Assembly: GCA_015680685.1 (NCBI GenBank)
Contig: MNCI01029357.1
Location: 65,869-129,868, forward strand
DNA from: Gnetum montanum
Lineage: Eukaryota; Streptophyta; Gnetopsida; Gnetales; Gnetaceae
Direction of reading: 5' to 3'
Length of the DNA stretch: 64,000 nucleotides
This document shows, in pieces, positions 1 through 12,444 of this stretch. Every line of letters starts with the position of its first letter. The first letter of the stretch is position 1. The notes under the pieces are model-generated. The model was not told where the DNA came from, did not search any database, and saw only the letters and a program-made list of their open reading frames with translations. Both the position numbers and the translations under genes were made by a program.

Positions 1-359
1 ATACCTACTAATAGAAAACTCCAACAAAAGGGGTTATTGCACATGTATCAAATTAAAAGATAATCCAAAATAACAAAATATTCATAATTACTAAGATATA
101 AAAATATAAATGTACTAAAATACATTCACATAAACAAAAATATTAAAATTCATAAAATGTTAAAAGGTAGAATAAACCTTATAATATATAAAAAAATAAA
201 AGGCCAATAAAAAGGACATCGCTAGGCACATAACTCACAAAGCATAGTCAATATAATAAAAGAGGGGGAATAAGCATAGACATACACCAGAAAAGAAGAC
301 ATAAAATTTTAAACCATAAGTAACAACGTGTAAGGGGTTTCTATAATAGGGGTGTTACA
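1..359 (-). repeat. Chromovirus 3' LTR, partial (runs off window)
   Basis: Read on the minus strand, this begins with TGTAACACCCC, a usual start of plant Ty3/gypsy chromovirus LTRs. It lies directly downstream of a chromodomain/integrase remnant, where a 3' LTR belongs. A weak purine stretch (RC of 360-372) precedes it as a decayed polypurine tract. The rest of the LTR lies left of the window. The matching first part of the 5' LTR is not visible near 5048, so the two LTRs cannot be compared over this stretch. Confidence 0.6.
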
Positions 360-369
360 TTATTTTACC

Positions 370-1530
370 CTTAAGAATCTTCCTCTCAAAAGTTCTTAAG
401 ATATGTAGTATATAGGTCTTTCTCTACTTCCCATGTTACTTCTTACCCTCCATGAATTTCCTAGATAACTATAATCATTAGAATGAATTAACTTATTTAT
501 CATTTCTCCATCCTATCCATAATCTTTAATAATTTCTCAAACAAATATTATTAGATTAGATCTCTAAATATTTCCAATCTATCATATGACTAGGATTTAC
601 AGGATACTTATCATAGAATTATATAATCTATCATGAACCAATTATAACTGCTATGGAAGATCAAGCTGATAGACAACATCTTCAAATTTCTTTAAAATTA
701 GAAAGGATAAAATGTAGTGAGCAGCTAATTTTCCTCTTCTACTAAATCTCAAAATCTCTTTTAGTGGTAACACATGAAGAAAACCTTAATTTCTAACATT
801 GAACTTTAATGACGACCTTTTATTAGCATAATTTGTATATCTATCTTGTGTTACCTATAATCTACCTCTAACCATCATACCTTATTTTGTATCCTCATCA
901 ATGATGTCTATCTTGGTCTTTTATATATCCTCTATGTAATCCTTGCAAGGTGGCATATCACAAGATCTACCCATACAACACTTCATATGGTAGTACTTTT
1001 AAGCTATCTTTATAAATGTTATTGTAAGAAAATTATATCAATTAAAGAAATTTATCCAAACTATCTTTGTATTATAAATCACAAGATCAAAGCATATCCT
1101 CTAAAATCTAAGTTATTCTTTCTATCTAACAATCTTTCAAAAGATGATACGATAAACTAAGATTCAACATACGATGCAACCTCTTATAATAAGAGTGTCA
1201 AAATCTAGAAGTAAACTTAAGATCTCTTTCTAAGATAGTCTTGTTTAGAACTCCATGTAATTTGAAAATATATGATAGGAATAATTAAGCAATCTCTTTT
1301 TTACTAGTTGTTACTTTACTATGACCAAAAATATGAAATCTTTCTTGTTTCTATTACAAGAAAAAATAATGATAAAATCCATGATAGTGAGTTTCCATTT
1401 TCACACTAGAATGGTATGTGAATAAATATAATCATTGGGCATCTAATGCTCTACTTTGATTTGTTGACACACCAAATACATAGCCATATTCTCATCTACA
1501 TCATACTCTCCAAGTCACATCACCAATAGA
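370..1530 (-). pseudogene. Chromovirus integrase with C-terminal chromodomain, decayed
   Basis: Integrase inserts retrotransposon DNA, and a C-terminal chromodomain is the hallmark of chromoviruses. Minus-strand landmarks in order: VCQQIKVEH (end of the HHCC zinc region, about 1447-1474), TIMDFI with the first catalytic Asp, LHGVLNKTILERDLKFTSRF (canonical IVSDRD changed to ILERD, about 1200-1255), a GRGKLAAHYI-like block, YQLDLP, and finally VTWEVEKDLYTTYLKNF close to the 3' LTR, which matches the end of a plant chromodomain. Stops interrupt all parts (for example Trp to TGA after TSRF), so it cannot be functional. Protease follows immediately upstream, with no reverse transcriptase between them. 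Confidence 0.8.
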
Positions 1531-1589
1531 TGACTTTACGACTTATTACCTTAGATGACAACATCTGTTGAAAATAACATCTTGAAAAT

Positions 1590-2790
1590 ACAACACCATG
1601 AAAATTGATTTCTCAAATAATGTGGAAGGAACACATGGCTTAAGGCTTAAACTATAAATTGATTACAACTCTAGGGTCAACTAAAGAATGACTAGCAACA
1701 AGATCAAACAAAAAAGAAAGAGGATTCACCAAAGCTACGTTTAGAGTATATGACTATGTTGGATCATTCATCTAGAGGTTAGTTTTTGAAGCATAGAATA
1801 TACCCTTATGAGCTACATTTTTATTCTTAGCTTTCTTGTTTCATGAGTTCCTTGATTTACTAGTCAGGTTCTTAACTACTTTGTTGCTACATTTCCAATG
1901 CTTGTTCCTAGTTTTATCATAAGAATGATAATTTAGACACTTACTTTTAAGATGCTTCACCTTGTCATAAGTAAAGCATATGAGTGTGAAACTATAATAT
2001 CTTTAGCTATTGCTATCTCCAAAAGTCCTAATTTTCTTAGAGATATTAGCTTTGGTCATAGGTTGAGACCTTTTCTTAAGTTGATCTAGTTTCTTCTTCT
2101 TATCTAACCCTATTCTCTACTCAATATCCAATGCCATAGTATGAGTTGTCTCATACTCAATCAAACTAATAGGAATAAGACCTATATGGATAGGTTGAAT
2201 TAGACCATTAACAAAATGACTGATTATCTCTTACTCATCATCCCATAGGTGAGGTTCAAACTACATCAACTACAAAAACTTAGTACCATTGTTAAAAATA
2301 ATAAGATCTCCTTGCTTTATGTTAAATATCTACTTAGCCTTAGTCCTTTTGAAATCCTTAGAGATGTACCTTCCTTTAAAAGATTTAACAAATTCAGTCC
2401 ATTTCATTATTGTATGAGCCTGACTTCTAGCAATCTTATTTGTCTAGAATCAATGGTTGGAAATACCCTTTATTTGATGGAAATACCATTTATTAGATTA
2501 AAACATACTCCATCAGTTGGTAGGATTCTTCCACCTCATGCAACCACTTTAAAGATACTAAAAAATATTAAGCATCATTAAAACATGATGGTTTTATCCT
2601 CTAAAACTACTCCATGAGTGCTTAATAAATGATCCTTTTATCATTAGTATTGAAATGATTAGGCTGATATTATCCACTATTCATAGAATTAGACTAATTT
2701 TATCATATTAGATAAATAAATATCTTCCTCATTACATCATTTTGAGAGACTTCTTCATTCAGTTGTTTTAGGTTTACCTTATTTAGGATC
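1590..2790 (-). pseudogene. Chromovirus gag and protease remnant
   Basis: Minus-strand translation gives a Ty3-type gag: FKGRYISKDFKRTKAK, then a QG.L block and FVNGLIQPIHIGLIPISLI, with spacing like the gag domain of plant gypsy elements (about 2045-2470). A degenerate zinc knuckle follows (CFTYDKVKHLKSKC, about 1930-1980, second Cys lost). Then comes a protease active-site block, FLFDLVASHSLV (about 1677-1716), where families have LFDSGASHSF, so the DSG triad is broken. Several stops are present. The order gag, knuckle, protease and the position right after a primer-binding site support the call. Confidence 0.75.
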
Positions 2791-2849
2791 TCAAAAATCC
2801 TTTTTGGTAGAATCCTTTACCATAAATCTAAGGATACTTATCATATATT

Positions 2850-2863
2850 CAACTTTTATACCA
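2850..2863 (-). other. Primer-binding site, initiator tRNA-Met type
   Basis: The minus strand reads TGGTATAAAAGTTG, close to the plant tRNA-iMet primer site TGGTATCAGAGC. It sits between the end of the 5' LTR and the gag remnant, as expected. Confidence 0.6.
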
Positions 2864-2865
2864 AC

Positions 2866-5048
2866 TTATAACACCATACTAACCAAGCTTAGGCCAGAAA
2901 GCAATTACTTAAATACAATATAAAATTTGCAAAAAAGACAAACACTGCATCATAAATCTATAAGGATGTCAAAAGAAATGAATAGAAAAAGTAGTACACA
3001 TTCATGAAAATTATACAAACATAGAGATAATAAAACATATAAGCATATAAAATGTTGGGGAAACTAGTTATAGTAGGCCCATGCATTTTAAACCTAACAT
3101 TTTTACTAATAAAAATAGATTGCATCCTATAACCTAAGTTAAAAATTAATAAAAATAACTGTAAGGAAATAATAATCATATTGAATAGATGCATGATCAA
3201 GGAAATATAAAGCTAAAAACATGAGTTAATACACACACACACAAAATATGAAAATTAACATTAAATATAATTACTCATCCAAAGGATTGGACTCTAACAT
3301 TTCATAACTAAGAAATTTAATTAAAAGTAGTTAAACATGCAATGTAATGAATTACAAACTAAAATGACTTGCATCAAAGATAGGTAGATAATAATACAAA
3401 ATCCAATGTAATTTGAATCCATAACCCTATCTAAATATTATAGCATTGAATCAAAACCAACTAAAATCATAAATTCAGTGTGCTAATAACTAGAACATAA
3501 TTATTAATTATTATCTTTGTCCTATAATTCATCCATATTACAACTGACATGGTCACCGGAAACATCATAGAATACAAAGGAAATTAGACCTAAGACTAAG
3601 GAGGATAAATTAACTAACAAAAATATTCACTTACAAGTTTGGTTGGAGTTATTAGGTAGATAGAAAATCATGCATATAGGTAGTTGTAAATATATGTTAT
3701 CCAAACCAAATAAATAATCATAATGATATCAAATAAATAAATAGATATATTTTAGAACTATAGCATCACCCTAAACCCAACTAAGAAATAGATTAAAATA
3801 TTAATGACGGTGAGTCTAAAATCCACATGTGTCATATAAATTAATGAGTCTAAAGTGAATATACAGTTGATGAGATTGAATCCCATATATGATAGTTGAT
3901 GAGTTTAAATCCCATATATAAGTGATCAATGAGGCAAAATCTTGAATATGATTAATAAGGCTAAATCTCACATATAAATAATTAATGAGACTATATCCCA
4001 TATATAATAATTGTTGATTCTAAAACCCATATATAATCAAATGTTTCATGAAATAGAACTAAAATCCAACATCCAACAAATAAATCAGTAGTTTCCATTG
4101 AGTTATATGTCATCATCAAATGAAACCAATTGATCCAAACCAAAGACTAGTGAGTTGAAATTTCATAGCAATGCTATATAGGTAAATCTAAAATCCAGAT
4201 TGAGTTGAATGAATGATGAGTTATAGTCTCACATGTTAAATAAATAGGTCTAAGAAATGAGTCAAAATTATTTCCAAACTAAAGTTTTAAAGTGTTAAAA
4301 GGGGTCTAAGCTCAATTGTGAGTTCAAATAAATGTTTGAAAAATATTAAAACATTACAAAAAGGAATTATAACATTCATATGACCTTTCTAGGCTCCAAA
4401 AGCTACAAAAATACCAACAGTTATTGATTTCATATTTTTAGGCACTCTAGGAACCTTGGAAATAATGTTCTTATTATTTTAAGAATTTTCAATTACTCAA
4501 AATGAAGGATATCTTAACAAAATTTGTTTCATTTTTCCAAAAGAATTTTAAAATATTCATCATGGCCTCAGGTTCAAGTCACAAAAAAGGTAGAGTATCC
4601 ATTTTGAGGTGCACTTGCATACTAATCATTTTTTTCTTTTACATCATTATTAGTTAAGGTCATCTTCAGAGGTCGAAAATACAAAAAATGATTCAAAACC
4701 ATAGCTCTATAATTGAATTATTGACTGAATTTGGAAAATAAGAAAAATGTGCTTAAAACTAGCCAAAACATGATGAAACATGGTTAAAACATTGACTAAT
4801 GGCCCATGCATAATAATAAATATTTAAAATTGATAAATTACAAAAAATAATATTAAATTATTTAATATTTAAAATTAGATAAATTCACAAATAGTTGTTA
4901 AAAATAGAATTGAAAAAACAAAGGCACACTAAAGATAAAACCAAAATCCATATGAGAAAAATACCAAAATACTCTACCTAAAACTAATAACACTATAGAA
5001 AGGATCCTTACATAGATTTGATCTTTCAAGCTAACTCTAAATCTTAGG
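2866..5048 (-). repeat. Chromovirus 5' LTR (minus strand), 5' end uncertain
   Basis: The stretch next to the primer site (about 2866-3360) reappears in opposite orientation at 7426-7882, which shows that it is a repeat-family segment, as an LTR would be. The TGTAACACCCC start seen at 359 is not found at the far end, so the LTR is probably truncated where Athila-like copy A1 begins (5049). It contains a minisatellite and is otherwise AT-rich with no credible ORF. The right boundary is inferred. Confidence 0.5.
3808..4036. repeat. Minisatellite of about 35-40 bp inside the LTR
   Basis: About six degenerate head-to-tail units are seen around the core TGATGAGT.TAAATCCCATATATAA, alternating 'tgag(t/a)ctaaatccca' with 'tatataa'. 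A weaker continuation appears near 4145-4250. The 61-codon open frame on the minus strand here (SLINYLY, SHQLYIH and similar) only reflects the repeat and is not treated as a gene. Confidence 0.7.
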
Positions 5049-5873
5049 TGATTAGCAGCAGGTACCCCTTATGCCCAACCATACTAATCACAAGTGTTCA
5101 TGCATGATCCAATTGAATTCTGCGGATAAGACTAGTTTTGACATTTAGATCATTATGCCTTAAATGTAGTTCACTGTCTTCTCACTTGGACTAGTGGTAG
5201 CTTCGCCATGTATTTTTTAGTCCAAATTGAAGCATATGATAATTTCTATTGTTCTAGCCTTATTCTACTCCTAATGATAATATAAAAATAAATTATTTAA
5301 TGTAATTAACAATGGAAAGTAAAGTCTAAACCAGTCTATGGGCAATGAGTATCCATTCCTAGCCTATGTCCTTATCCAATCACTACGCTACTAGGCAAAC
5401 CAAGCAATAATGCTGCTAGGATTACCAAGAAAATATGTGTTGACACTCAAAATTGGTCATTCTCATTCCACCAATTCATTAACATGCATTGAAATGTAAA
5501 TATTGACTAAGTACATGGAATATAAATTGCATCAAAAGTAAATTTAATCTAAGTCAAAGTGTTGCAATGAATGTGATTCATCTCATTCTTATTATCATTC
5601 ATGGAATGTGTCTAGGTACATTCTCACTTGAATAAGACATCATACAACTAACTCAAATATATACTATTGGCATTCACTAGATGTTCTATAGGACTATGGA
5701 ATAAAACTACAAGAGTCTACCTAAGGTTGGAATGAAAAGTTATTTGAATCATGTGCCCAAGTGTTATATTTATAAGCAAGAACATATCTTGCAATATGAG
5801 ATATCTGATAATGTAGCATGAGATCCAATATTGGAGAGTTGATATTAGGCCCTAAGTAGAATACAATTCACCA
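5049..5873 (-). repeat. Athila-like copy A1, 3' LTR
   Basis: On the minus strand it starts TGGTGAATTG and ends CTAATCA, a decayed version of the TGATG...CATCA ends of the same family at 42915-43786 and 52090-52963. It has the conserved 'ggttgggcataaggggtacc' near its end (start of the window copy) and a TATA stretch (RC of about 5766-5774). The reverse complement of 5874-5885, atcatttgggta, is a decayed polypurine tract. It defines the end of a minus-strand element whose interior lies to the right. Confidence 0.8.
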
Positions 5874-7425
5874 TACCCAAATGATTAAATGAAAACTCAC
5901 CCTTGAGTGAACAAAAGAAGGAAGTAGTTCTTTATAAAATATTTGGAAGGTATGGGATTATTGATTAACTCTAACTACTACCTAAATTTGAGTGTCACAT
6001 TACAAAATTTTATTTGAGTGGATGTAGAAAAAATGAGAAAACAAAAATAATAATGTATAGACATTGAAGATTACAAAATTTGTAGAGGTCTCCAAAAAGC
6101 CACTGAAGATGATTCTTCTTGTTGCTAATAGCAATGATAGTCTTCCAACCTCGAATATTATGTTGATGCTTCTCTAGCTATGTAGAACATTCTTAAAGGA
6201 TGGACTAAAATTTCTTCTCATCATCCCATGGATCTAGCAAGCATGTGATGTTTACTATAATACTATATGTGCTACAATTTGTCCATGGGCATATACACCA
6301 TTGTCCCCCTCTTGGCTTCGTTTTTGTGCTTGGAAAAAGAACTTCTTCCTTAGGTGTTTCTTTAGCTTCACCTTCAACCACCAAAGGATCAAAATTAGAT
6401 TTAATAAATTTTCCTTAATAATCAACCCTTTTGGATACCTTAGTTTGTGTTTAAGAACATGGTGATGATAGTGTACTATGTTCAAGGGCATTAAGTAAAT
6501 AAAATAATCAAGCCATGCATCTAATTTTTGTTAATTACTATTACTTACCATAATGTTCAAAAATAGGATATTGAAAAGCTTTTAAAAATTTCAAAGTGGA
6601 CATCCTTAGCCCTCATAACTAATAAGTGTAACTCTAGAAGCACACAAGATTTCAAACAATTAAAATAAAAGGATTAATGTAGAAGATGGCTAAGAAATGT
6701 TTTAGAAGTTTAAGGATATTAAGATAAAGAAGTACAAAAAATTAATTGAAATTGATGAGAAGAAATTCCAAAAGTATGCATAAATTTAGAGGAGTTATCA
6801 CTAATGTTCTAGAGGATGTGAAGGTTAGTTCAAAGCCATGATTAACAAAAGTTATGCAAGTGGATCCTTCTCAAAGTAGGATCCTAAAATAATGCACTTG
6901 AATAACTAATTCTAGAGATGTCTATGGACACCTTAGAAGTTAAATTTATATCATGTCTTTGTTCCAAACAACATACAACTACTCTGGTTGGGATGTTACA
7001 CTCTACTACATAAAACAAAAAGGCTCATAATCATATGTAGTAGTTAGGTGAATGAGTGAGACTAGAATGGATGGTAAAGATTGGGATGTAAGGTGCTTTA
7101 TCATGTCTACAATAGGTTCTTGTGTCAAATCTTTGTAAAATGATCTACATACCTATTTGTCCAAGTTTCATACCAAGTCGATACTACTAATAGTGAGCTC
7201 ACATTGATGTATTCTCTCCTACCTACCATCATGAGTTCACAACCACCACAAAGAATCATAATCACTCCAAAAAGAGAAGAAAAGAAAAGTAAGGAAGGAC
7301 CTTAGTTAAAAGGAAGCCTTCAAGCATGGGCAACATGTCTTTCTAGCCCCATTCCTAGTGCTTATAGCATGTTATTGTGTCTAAGGGGTGTGCTTTGAAT
7401 TCCAAGTCATTTCAGTTTTGAATTT
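5874..7425 (-). mobile_element. Athila-like copy A1, region between pol position and 3' LTR
   Basis: The reverse complement aligns by eye along most of its length with 55240-56760 (copy A3), and in part with 50480-50680 (A2) and 62755-62960 (A4). Shared landmarks include 'aaagaacaccccttagacac', 'agacatgttacccatg', 'ccatgggacaatgagaagaa' and 'acacctaaggaagaag'. This is the place where autonomous Athila elements may carry an extra ORF. Only short, stop-ridden frames are seen here (a 78-codon minus frame at 6255-6491), and no function is claimed. It ends abruptly where a chromovirus LTR fragment begins. Confidence 0.7.
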
Positions 7426-7882
7426 ATGAATTTTTATATTTAACTATTATTTTAATTTTTCAATTATTTAATGTTATATCCTAATTCCTTGGATGAGTAA
7501 TTATAAATAAATTTAGTTTATATGTCTATGTGTTTTGACTCATTCTTAGCCCTTTTATTTTGTTGATCATGCATCTATTTAATTCAACTATTATTTTCGT
7601 ATAATTTTTAGTTACTTTTTAACTTATGAAATATGATACAAACTATTTTTATTTGTGAACATGTTATTTTTAGAACACATGAGGCTCTTGTCACTAATTT
7701 TACCAGAATTTTACATTTTGTTGTATGTTCTTATTTGTATGTACTTATAATTTTCATGGATTCCTACTACTTTACCTATCTATATCTTTTGGAATTCTTA
7801 TGGATTTATTACACACCATTATACTTTTATACATGTTTTATATTTTATTTAAGTAATAACTTTCTAGAATAAACTTGGTTAG
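7426..7882 (+). repeat. Chromovirus LTR fragment, plus strand
   Basis: It matches the reverse complement of about 2870-3360 over nearly all its length. Shared words include 'ttggatgagtaattat', 'gatcatgcatctatt', 'tataattttcatg' and 'taagtaat..ctttct'. It is thus a second copy of the LTR in opposite orientation, ending near 'cctgttacatcc'. The 79-codon frame at 7633-7872 is incidental. It splits Athila-like copy A1 into its gag part (right) and 3' part (left). Confidence 0.7.
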
Positions 7883-7889
7883 TGACCTG

Positions 7890-9300
7890 TTACATCCAAG
7901 CATTATACATTTCTTAATAGATAAGGTTCATGCCTTAACCAAAGTCTATAAGAGCATTGAAAGATGCATCATTTTTAATTCATAGGTAGATCAACAAACT
8001 TCCCAAGCCATTTTTTCTCATGTAGAGCTCCTACTTATATCAAGATAATCATAACATATGTGAGCATAGAAATTTAAATATATTTCTTAGGAACAATGAT
8101 GACTATTAAGTCATGTATAAGAATAAAAGATGTGAAAGCTATGTGAAAATCACTCATGTAGATCTATGATACATTTGGTGGAATAAAAGGTCTACTAGAT
8201 TCTTCCACTAATGTTGGAAACACCCTAAATAAATAATAATTTCTAGATTTGTAATATGAACTACTAGCACTATCATCCTACTAAGTCATGACAGTGCATA
8301 TGGCATTCGTCTATTGAGGCCAAAAGGGTAACTTCCATTGTATTACTAAAGGTATCATAGGTGGAAGAGATAAATAACTATGTTGAGAATAATGTGATGG
8401 ATGATGAGATGCATATGATGATGACTCTACATAACGTATTGTTAGAAGATGGTATTTCACACAATAGAAGCAATAAGTAGAGGCATGTGTAGATTATTAG
8501 ACATGATAATCATGAGACTAGCTAGTAATAGAAATATAGTTATTTTAGTGGTGGAATTTCCTACAATGATGGGTTTTTCCATTATTGCTACTAGGAATCT
8601 TAATAATAAGAAGAAGCCCTACTTTGATAATACTTTTGATTGTAAATATTTTGTAATTTCATTGTTAATAATGAAATTTCCTAGGCATTTAATTTCTCAT
8701 AAAGTTAGGGTTCAAAGCATAAGCCCTAGAATCTTTGAGACATAACATGACTAGTAGTAGTCCTTTTGGTGTTCATCTTATAGATGTCACATTTATAATC
8801 TTCCTTCGAATCTAAATCTACAACCTCCTCTATTACTCTATCTTTTTCTTTCTATTGATAAGTATCCTTGCATACTTCATTATCTTTCTTCTTGGTCTTA
8901 TCCAAGTATCTATTTCTAACCTATTTAGCCTATTCTTCCATAATTTTTAATGTGTACTAAAACTTTTCATGTAATGAATCCTACATATTTCCCATCTTTG
9001 CTACTATCTTGGTGAGGTATTTATGCATTGCCAAATTTTTCTGCAAAACCACTTCTTCAAGTGGTGTCTCTTCTTCTAGGTACTCATTAATTTGAACTTT
9101 CTTCTTAGGAAGGGATGAGTGCTAATTGTACTCCTTTACATTCTTCCTCCTTTGCAATTCTCCTTCTTCTTTAGCTACATGTTTAAAAATCCACTAGATT
9201 CAACTAGATCTAAGTTCTAATACATTTTCATGGGAATATATCCCAAGGTATTTCAAAATATTAGAAATAGCATGAATGTATGTATTCAAATTCTCTAAAT
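7890..9300 (-). pseudogene. Athila-like copy A1 gag remnant
   Basis: The minus-strand translation of 8750-9225 parallels the gag tail of element A2 (45380-45800). Paired words are FKHVAKEEGELQRRKNVKEYN versus LKQVAKEEGELRKRESVKE, and RVIEEVVDLDSKEDYKCDIY versus AIIEEVVDSDTNDDGRCKIF, with similar spacing. Upstream to about 9300 the match continues weakly. The part below about 8440 is only presumed to be post-gag sequence of the same copy. Stops occur throughout. The plus-strand 98-codon frame at 8449-8745 is antisense to this region and is not considered a gene. Confidence 0.65.
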
Positions 9301-10213
9301 TTTTAATTTTTCTAAATATTTTTAAGTGATATACATGTTTCTTTATGTTTTCTTTTAAGAATTTAATTAGTTTGAAGTGGAGTTACATTAATTTTAAGGG
9401 ATTCACTTCTAAGTTTAATATTTAAATTAATTTCTCCCTAATTTAATGTGCATGTTAAAGGATTTCAATCTCTTTCTCATAAAGTTGATGTAAAAGGTCA
9501 TTTCTCTCATTATATGAGCTTGTTTTAAGCTATTTTCTCATGTTACATGTTAGTTTCATTATGCATTTGAGGTCAATCAAGAGTTTTCTAAGGGTTTTAA
9601 TAGGTTTTCATACTTTTTATTCATGTTGCATAAATTTAGTTAACTAAAGAAATGTTTGATGTTATTCTCCGAATATAATCTTTTCTCAACATATTCAGTG
9701 GTTATGTGTCATGTTTTCATGCTTTTCTTTAAGATCAAACTAAATATCTATGCCTAGTTATAAGTCAAAATTTTAATTTCTATTATTTCTTCTTTTTCTA
9801 AAAAATCATAACCTTACTAGAATTGGTGGTAAAAACCATGATGAGATATTTTCTAAAGATTAAATGGACAATAACCTATGGTTACATTCTATTCTAAATT
9901 TTTCCATTACCATAACTTGTGATTCGAAGTTTGAAGTGTAAGGAAAGTAAAAGAGTTTTAAAATGATCACAACAACTCATGCTTCATACATTTATAAATT
10001 TGTCTCTATTTTATTGGAACATGACTTGTGAAAAATATCATTATTATCCCATGATCTAAACATGACCTATGCTTAAATGTCACAACTTATGGTATTACAA
10101 AATGATCAAGCCCAAACCTATGATATTTGTTGTAGTTAACAAATTTGAAGAATTTGAGACCAAAATTTTATAGATAAATTAATACTATAGATCTTATTTT
10201 TCTACATTACATT
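9300..10213 (+). repeat. Copia element Cop1, 5' LTR (left edge uncertain)
   Basis: AT-rich sequence ends just before a good tRNA-Met-like primer site, followed by a copia gag. It carries several degenerate copies of CA(C/T)(A/G)ACTYATGGT between about 9880 and 10100. The left edge is placed where recognisable A1 gag ends. No clear TG start is visible. Confidence 0.5.
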
Positions 10214-10216
10214 AAC

Positions 10217-10233
10217 AGGTAGTATTAGAGTTA
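10217..10233 (+). other. Primer-binding site of Cop1, tRNA-iMet type
   Basis: The sequence ggtagtattagagttaa resembles the TTGGTATCAGAGC primer site used by many plant copia elements and stands between the LTR-like block and gag. Confidence 0.55.
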
Positions 10234-10289
10234 AGCTATTTTAAAAGAGAATATGAAAAAAGTATCCTTCAAAGACATTTCAAGAAGTA

Positions 10290-10760
10290 TTGTTATCCTT
10301 AATGGCTTCCAATATTTTTCCTATGTCTCATTTGGTTGATTCCTTATTGAGAGTTAATGAATTATGATTCTAATATATAAATAATCTTGTAATATCTCCT
10401 AACATCAATTACCCAACTTAGGAACATATATGGAAATTATCTAAGGGCATGAAGTTAGATTCTCTTGCTAAAATAATAATTTGTACAAGTTTTAATAAAG
10501 CCATTGCTACTAAGATTGTAATTAAAAATACCTAAAAAGAATTCTAGGATGCTCTCCAAGATAATTATAAATTTAATGAACCAAATAGAAAGATAAAGGA
10601 ATTGAAAATGAGATTAGATTTTGAGAACATGAGTGTTGAAAGGTGATCTCTTAATCATGTTTTTAAAAGGCTTACATTGTATCTTTAAAATGTAGAGGAA
10701 TACAACTGTAATTACTATATAAAAAATGATTCACAAAGTCATGACTATATTGTATGATAA
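10290..10760 (+). pseudogene. Copia gag remnant (Cop1)
   Basis: The plus-strand translation shows SLAKIIICTSFNKAIATKI, then EF.DALQDNYKFNEPNRKIKELKM and RLDFENMSVER.SLNHVFKRL. These follow the usual copia gag pattern (a 'W..L...Y' segment, then 'L...L..LKM.....V..H...F..L'). Stops replace Trp and other residues. A weak zinc-knuckle trace appears downstream (YCNKKGHMKDKYW at about 11106-11145). Confidence 0.65.
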
Positions 10761-11084
10761 CTAGATATTTGTGAAAATTGTATAAATCATTACTCAAACT
10801 AAATATACTCCATCCTACACTCTATATGTATTCATCTTAATACTAAGGGCTCTCCATAATCTAAGACATTCTACATCAATAAGATAATACAATTCCTTTA
10901 TAGCTAAAAATATTTAATATTTAAAATGAATAAATGAAGTAAGAAAATAAAGAGGAAGATCCAACTTTCATAAAAATTATGCATCATCTTAAGAGAAGTA
11001 CCCATCAAATTTCAAAGGTAGAGAAAGAAGAGGAGGTGAAAGGTGAAACTTCAAATTAATGATTATCACCTTTATATAACCTTA

Positions 11085-11582
11085 AGTCATATTAATGATT
11101 AAAATATTGCAACAAGAAAGGACATATGAAAGATAAATATTGATATAAAATGAGCATCTAGAACCTTATCATCCAAGAAGGTAACAACAAGACTCTTCAT
11201 TTGCCTATGTAAGTATGTGATTATACTAAAAGTAATTTTTTTTCTTTCTACATGTTTAAAGATATCACTATATTTAGTTTTATTGATGGGACATAAGTGA
11301 AAATTAAAGGTATTAGTAGGTATTAAATAATTCTTGATAATGGAAATCTCATCCAAGTTCTTGATGTATTTTATTTTCATTAATTATCTAATTTTTCACT
11401 TTAGGATGGTTAAATATCAAGAAAAGGTAACAAGGTTATTTTTATGAATGATAAATGCACACTCTCAAATATCCATGATTAAGTGGTTAGGATTCCAATG
11501 TTGGAAAATTAGATATACTATCTTGGATTTATGTAATCCAATCATGTCATAGTATGTCATGAATCATCCAATAATGGCATGG
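11085..11582 (+). pseudogene. Copia zinc knuckle and protease-proximal remnant (Cop1)
   Basis: After the knuckle-like NKKGHMKDKY, the frame gives FIDGT.VKIKGISRY.IILDNGNLIQVLDVFYFH, then NKVIFMNDKCTLSNIHD.VVRIPMLEN. This is the conserved block following the copia protease active site ('GDG..VKIKGKG', 'VLYVP.L..NLLS', 'F....C'). The same stretch recurs at 18850-19080 in a second partial copy. The frame breaks off at 11582, where a foreign block begins; the continuation is found after 16750. Confidence 0.7.
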
Positions 11583-11589
11583 TAATATT
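11583..11589. other. Left target-site copy of nested insertion
   Basis: The heptamer taatatt occurs here and again at 16744-16750. Comparison with the uninterrupted copia copy near 19155-19165 shows that the sequence between the two heptamers is extra. They are therefore a likely target-site duplication (5 bp plus chance matches). Confidence 0.5.
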
Positions 11590-12444
11590 TGGTGGAGGGT
11601 TTCCACCTCAATAGACAACAATAGGACCCAATCTAAAATGTCTAAGAAAATCTAGCTTATAAAATAATAATAACATAATAAAATGGAGAAAAATACCTTT
11701 ATATTAAGATAATTCTCAAAATACAAAGAAAATACATCAAAGATGAGGAGCCAAGCTTAGCTCACAACTCATGTGACACTAACAATGGTGAATTACATCA
11801 ATATTTATAAGGAATCAGAAGGTAAAAATCATAGAAATCTTTCCTCAACTTAACTTGACATTCATTAGATGTTTTTCAAGTCTTCTGACCTTATCCCTAA
11901 CTATAACATCCCTATTCCCAAATGATGTTGCATAACAAAGATGATACCCTATCATAAAAAGTGTTATCGTTAGTGTAACAACACTCGAAAAGGTGTATTG
12001 TAATTGAGACCCGAAAGGGTGCTTTGTAATAATGGACATGTCTCTTGAGGTGACATTTTGGGGTTTGATCTAAGGAATACAAGTCATGCCAGAATGAAGT
12101 GGTGGAGCTAGTGAAAAGACAAGTCACAAGTATCAAGTGAAGCAAGAAAGGAAGAGGACTGGACATCCCTTTTGGCTAGTGATAGGCCTAACTGTGATGG
12201 TAGTGTTGGATTGCCTCTAAGGAATAGATGTTGAAGGAAGAAAACATTGAGGAATACTCTTAGAGCATGATCTAGACACATCATTCCATATCAATAAAGC
12301 ATTGTTTCCTTATTTTTCTTCTCCATTTTCTTGTTATTTCCTTTACACATAATGTCAAATGTTACATATATTTGATCTTTAGTATATTGTCCTCTGATAC
12401 CTAATGTTTAATATAACATATATTTGACATTTTCCATGAAATCC
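11590..12444. mobile_element. Left part of nested block, unassigned
   Basis: It lies inside the foreign block that splits Cop1 but is not recognisable as LTR or coding sequence. Two overlapping minus-strand frames of 64 and 84 codons (11845-12166) have no familiar motif. The tail near 12440 grades into LTR copy U-1. Confidence 0.4.

Noticed and set aside
2249-2581. 110-codon plus-strand frame
   Set aside because: It lies antisense to the chromovirus gag and has no motif; the gag reading on the minus strand explains the region.
8449-8745. 98-codon plus frame
   Set aside because: Antisense to the A1 gag tail identified by comparison with A2; no domain of its own.
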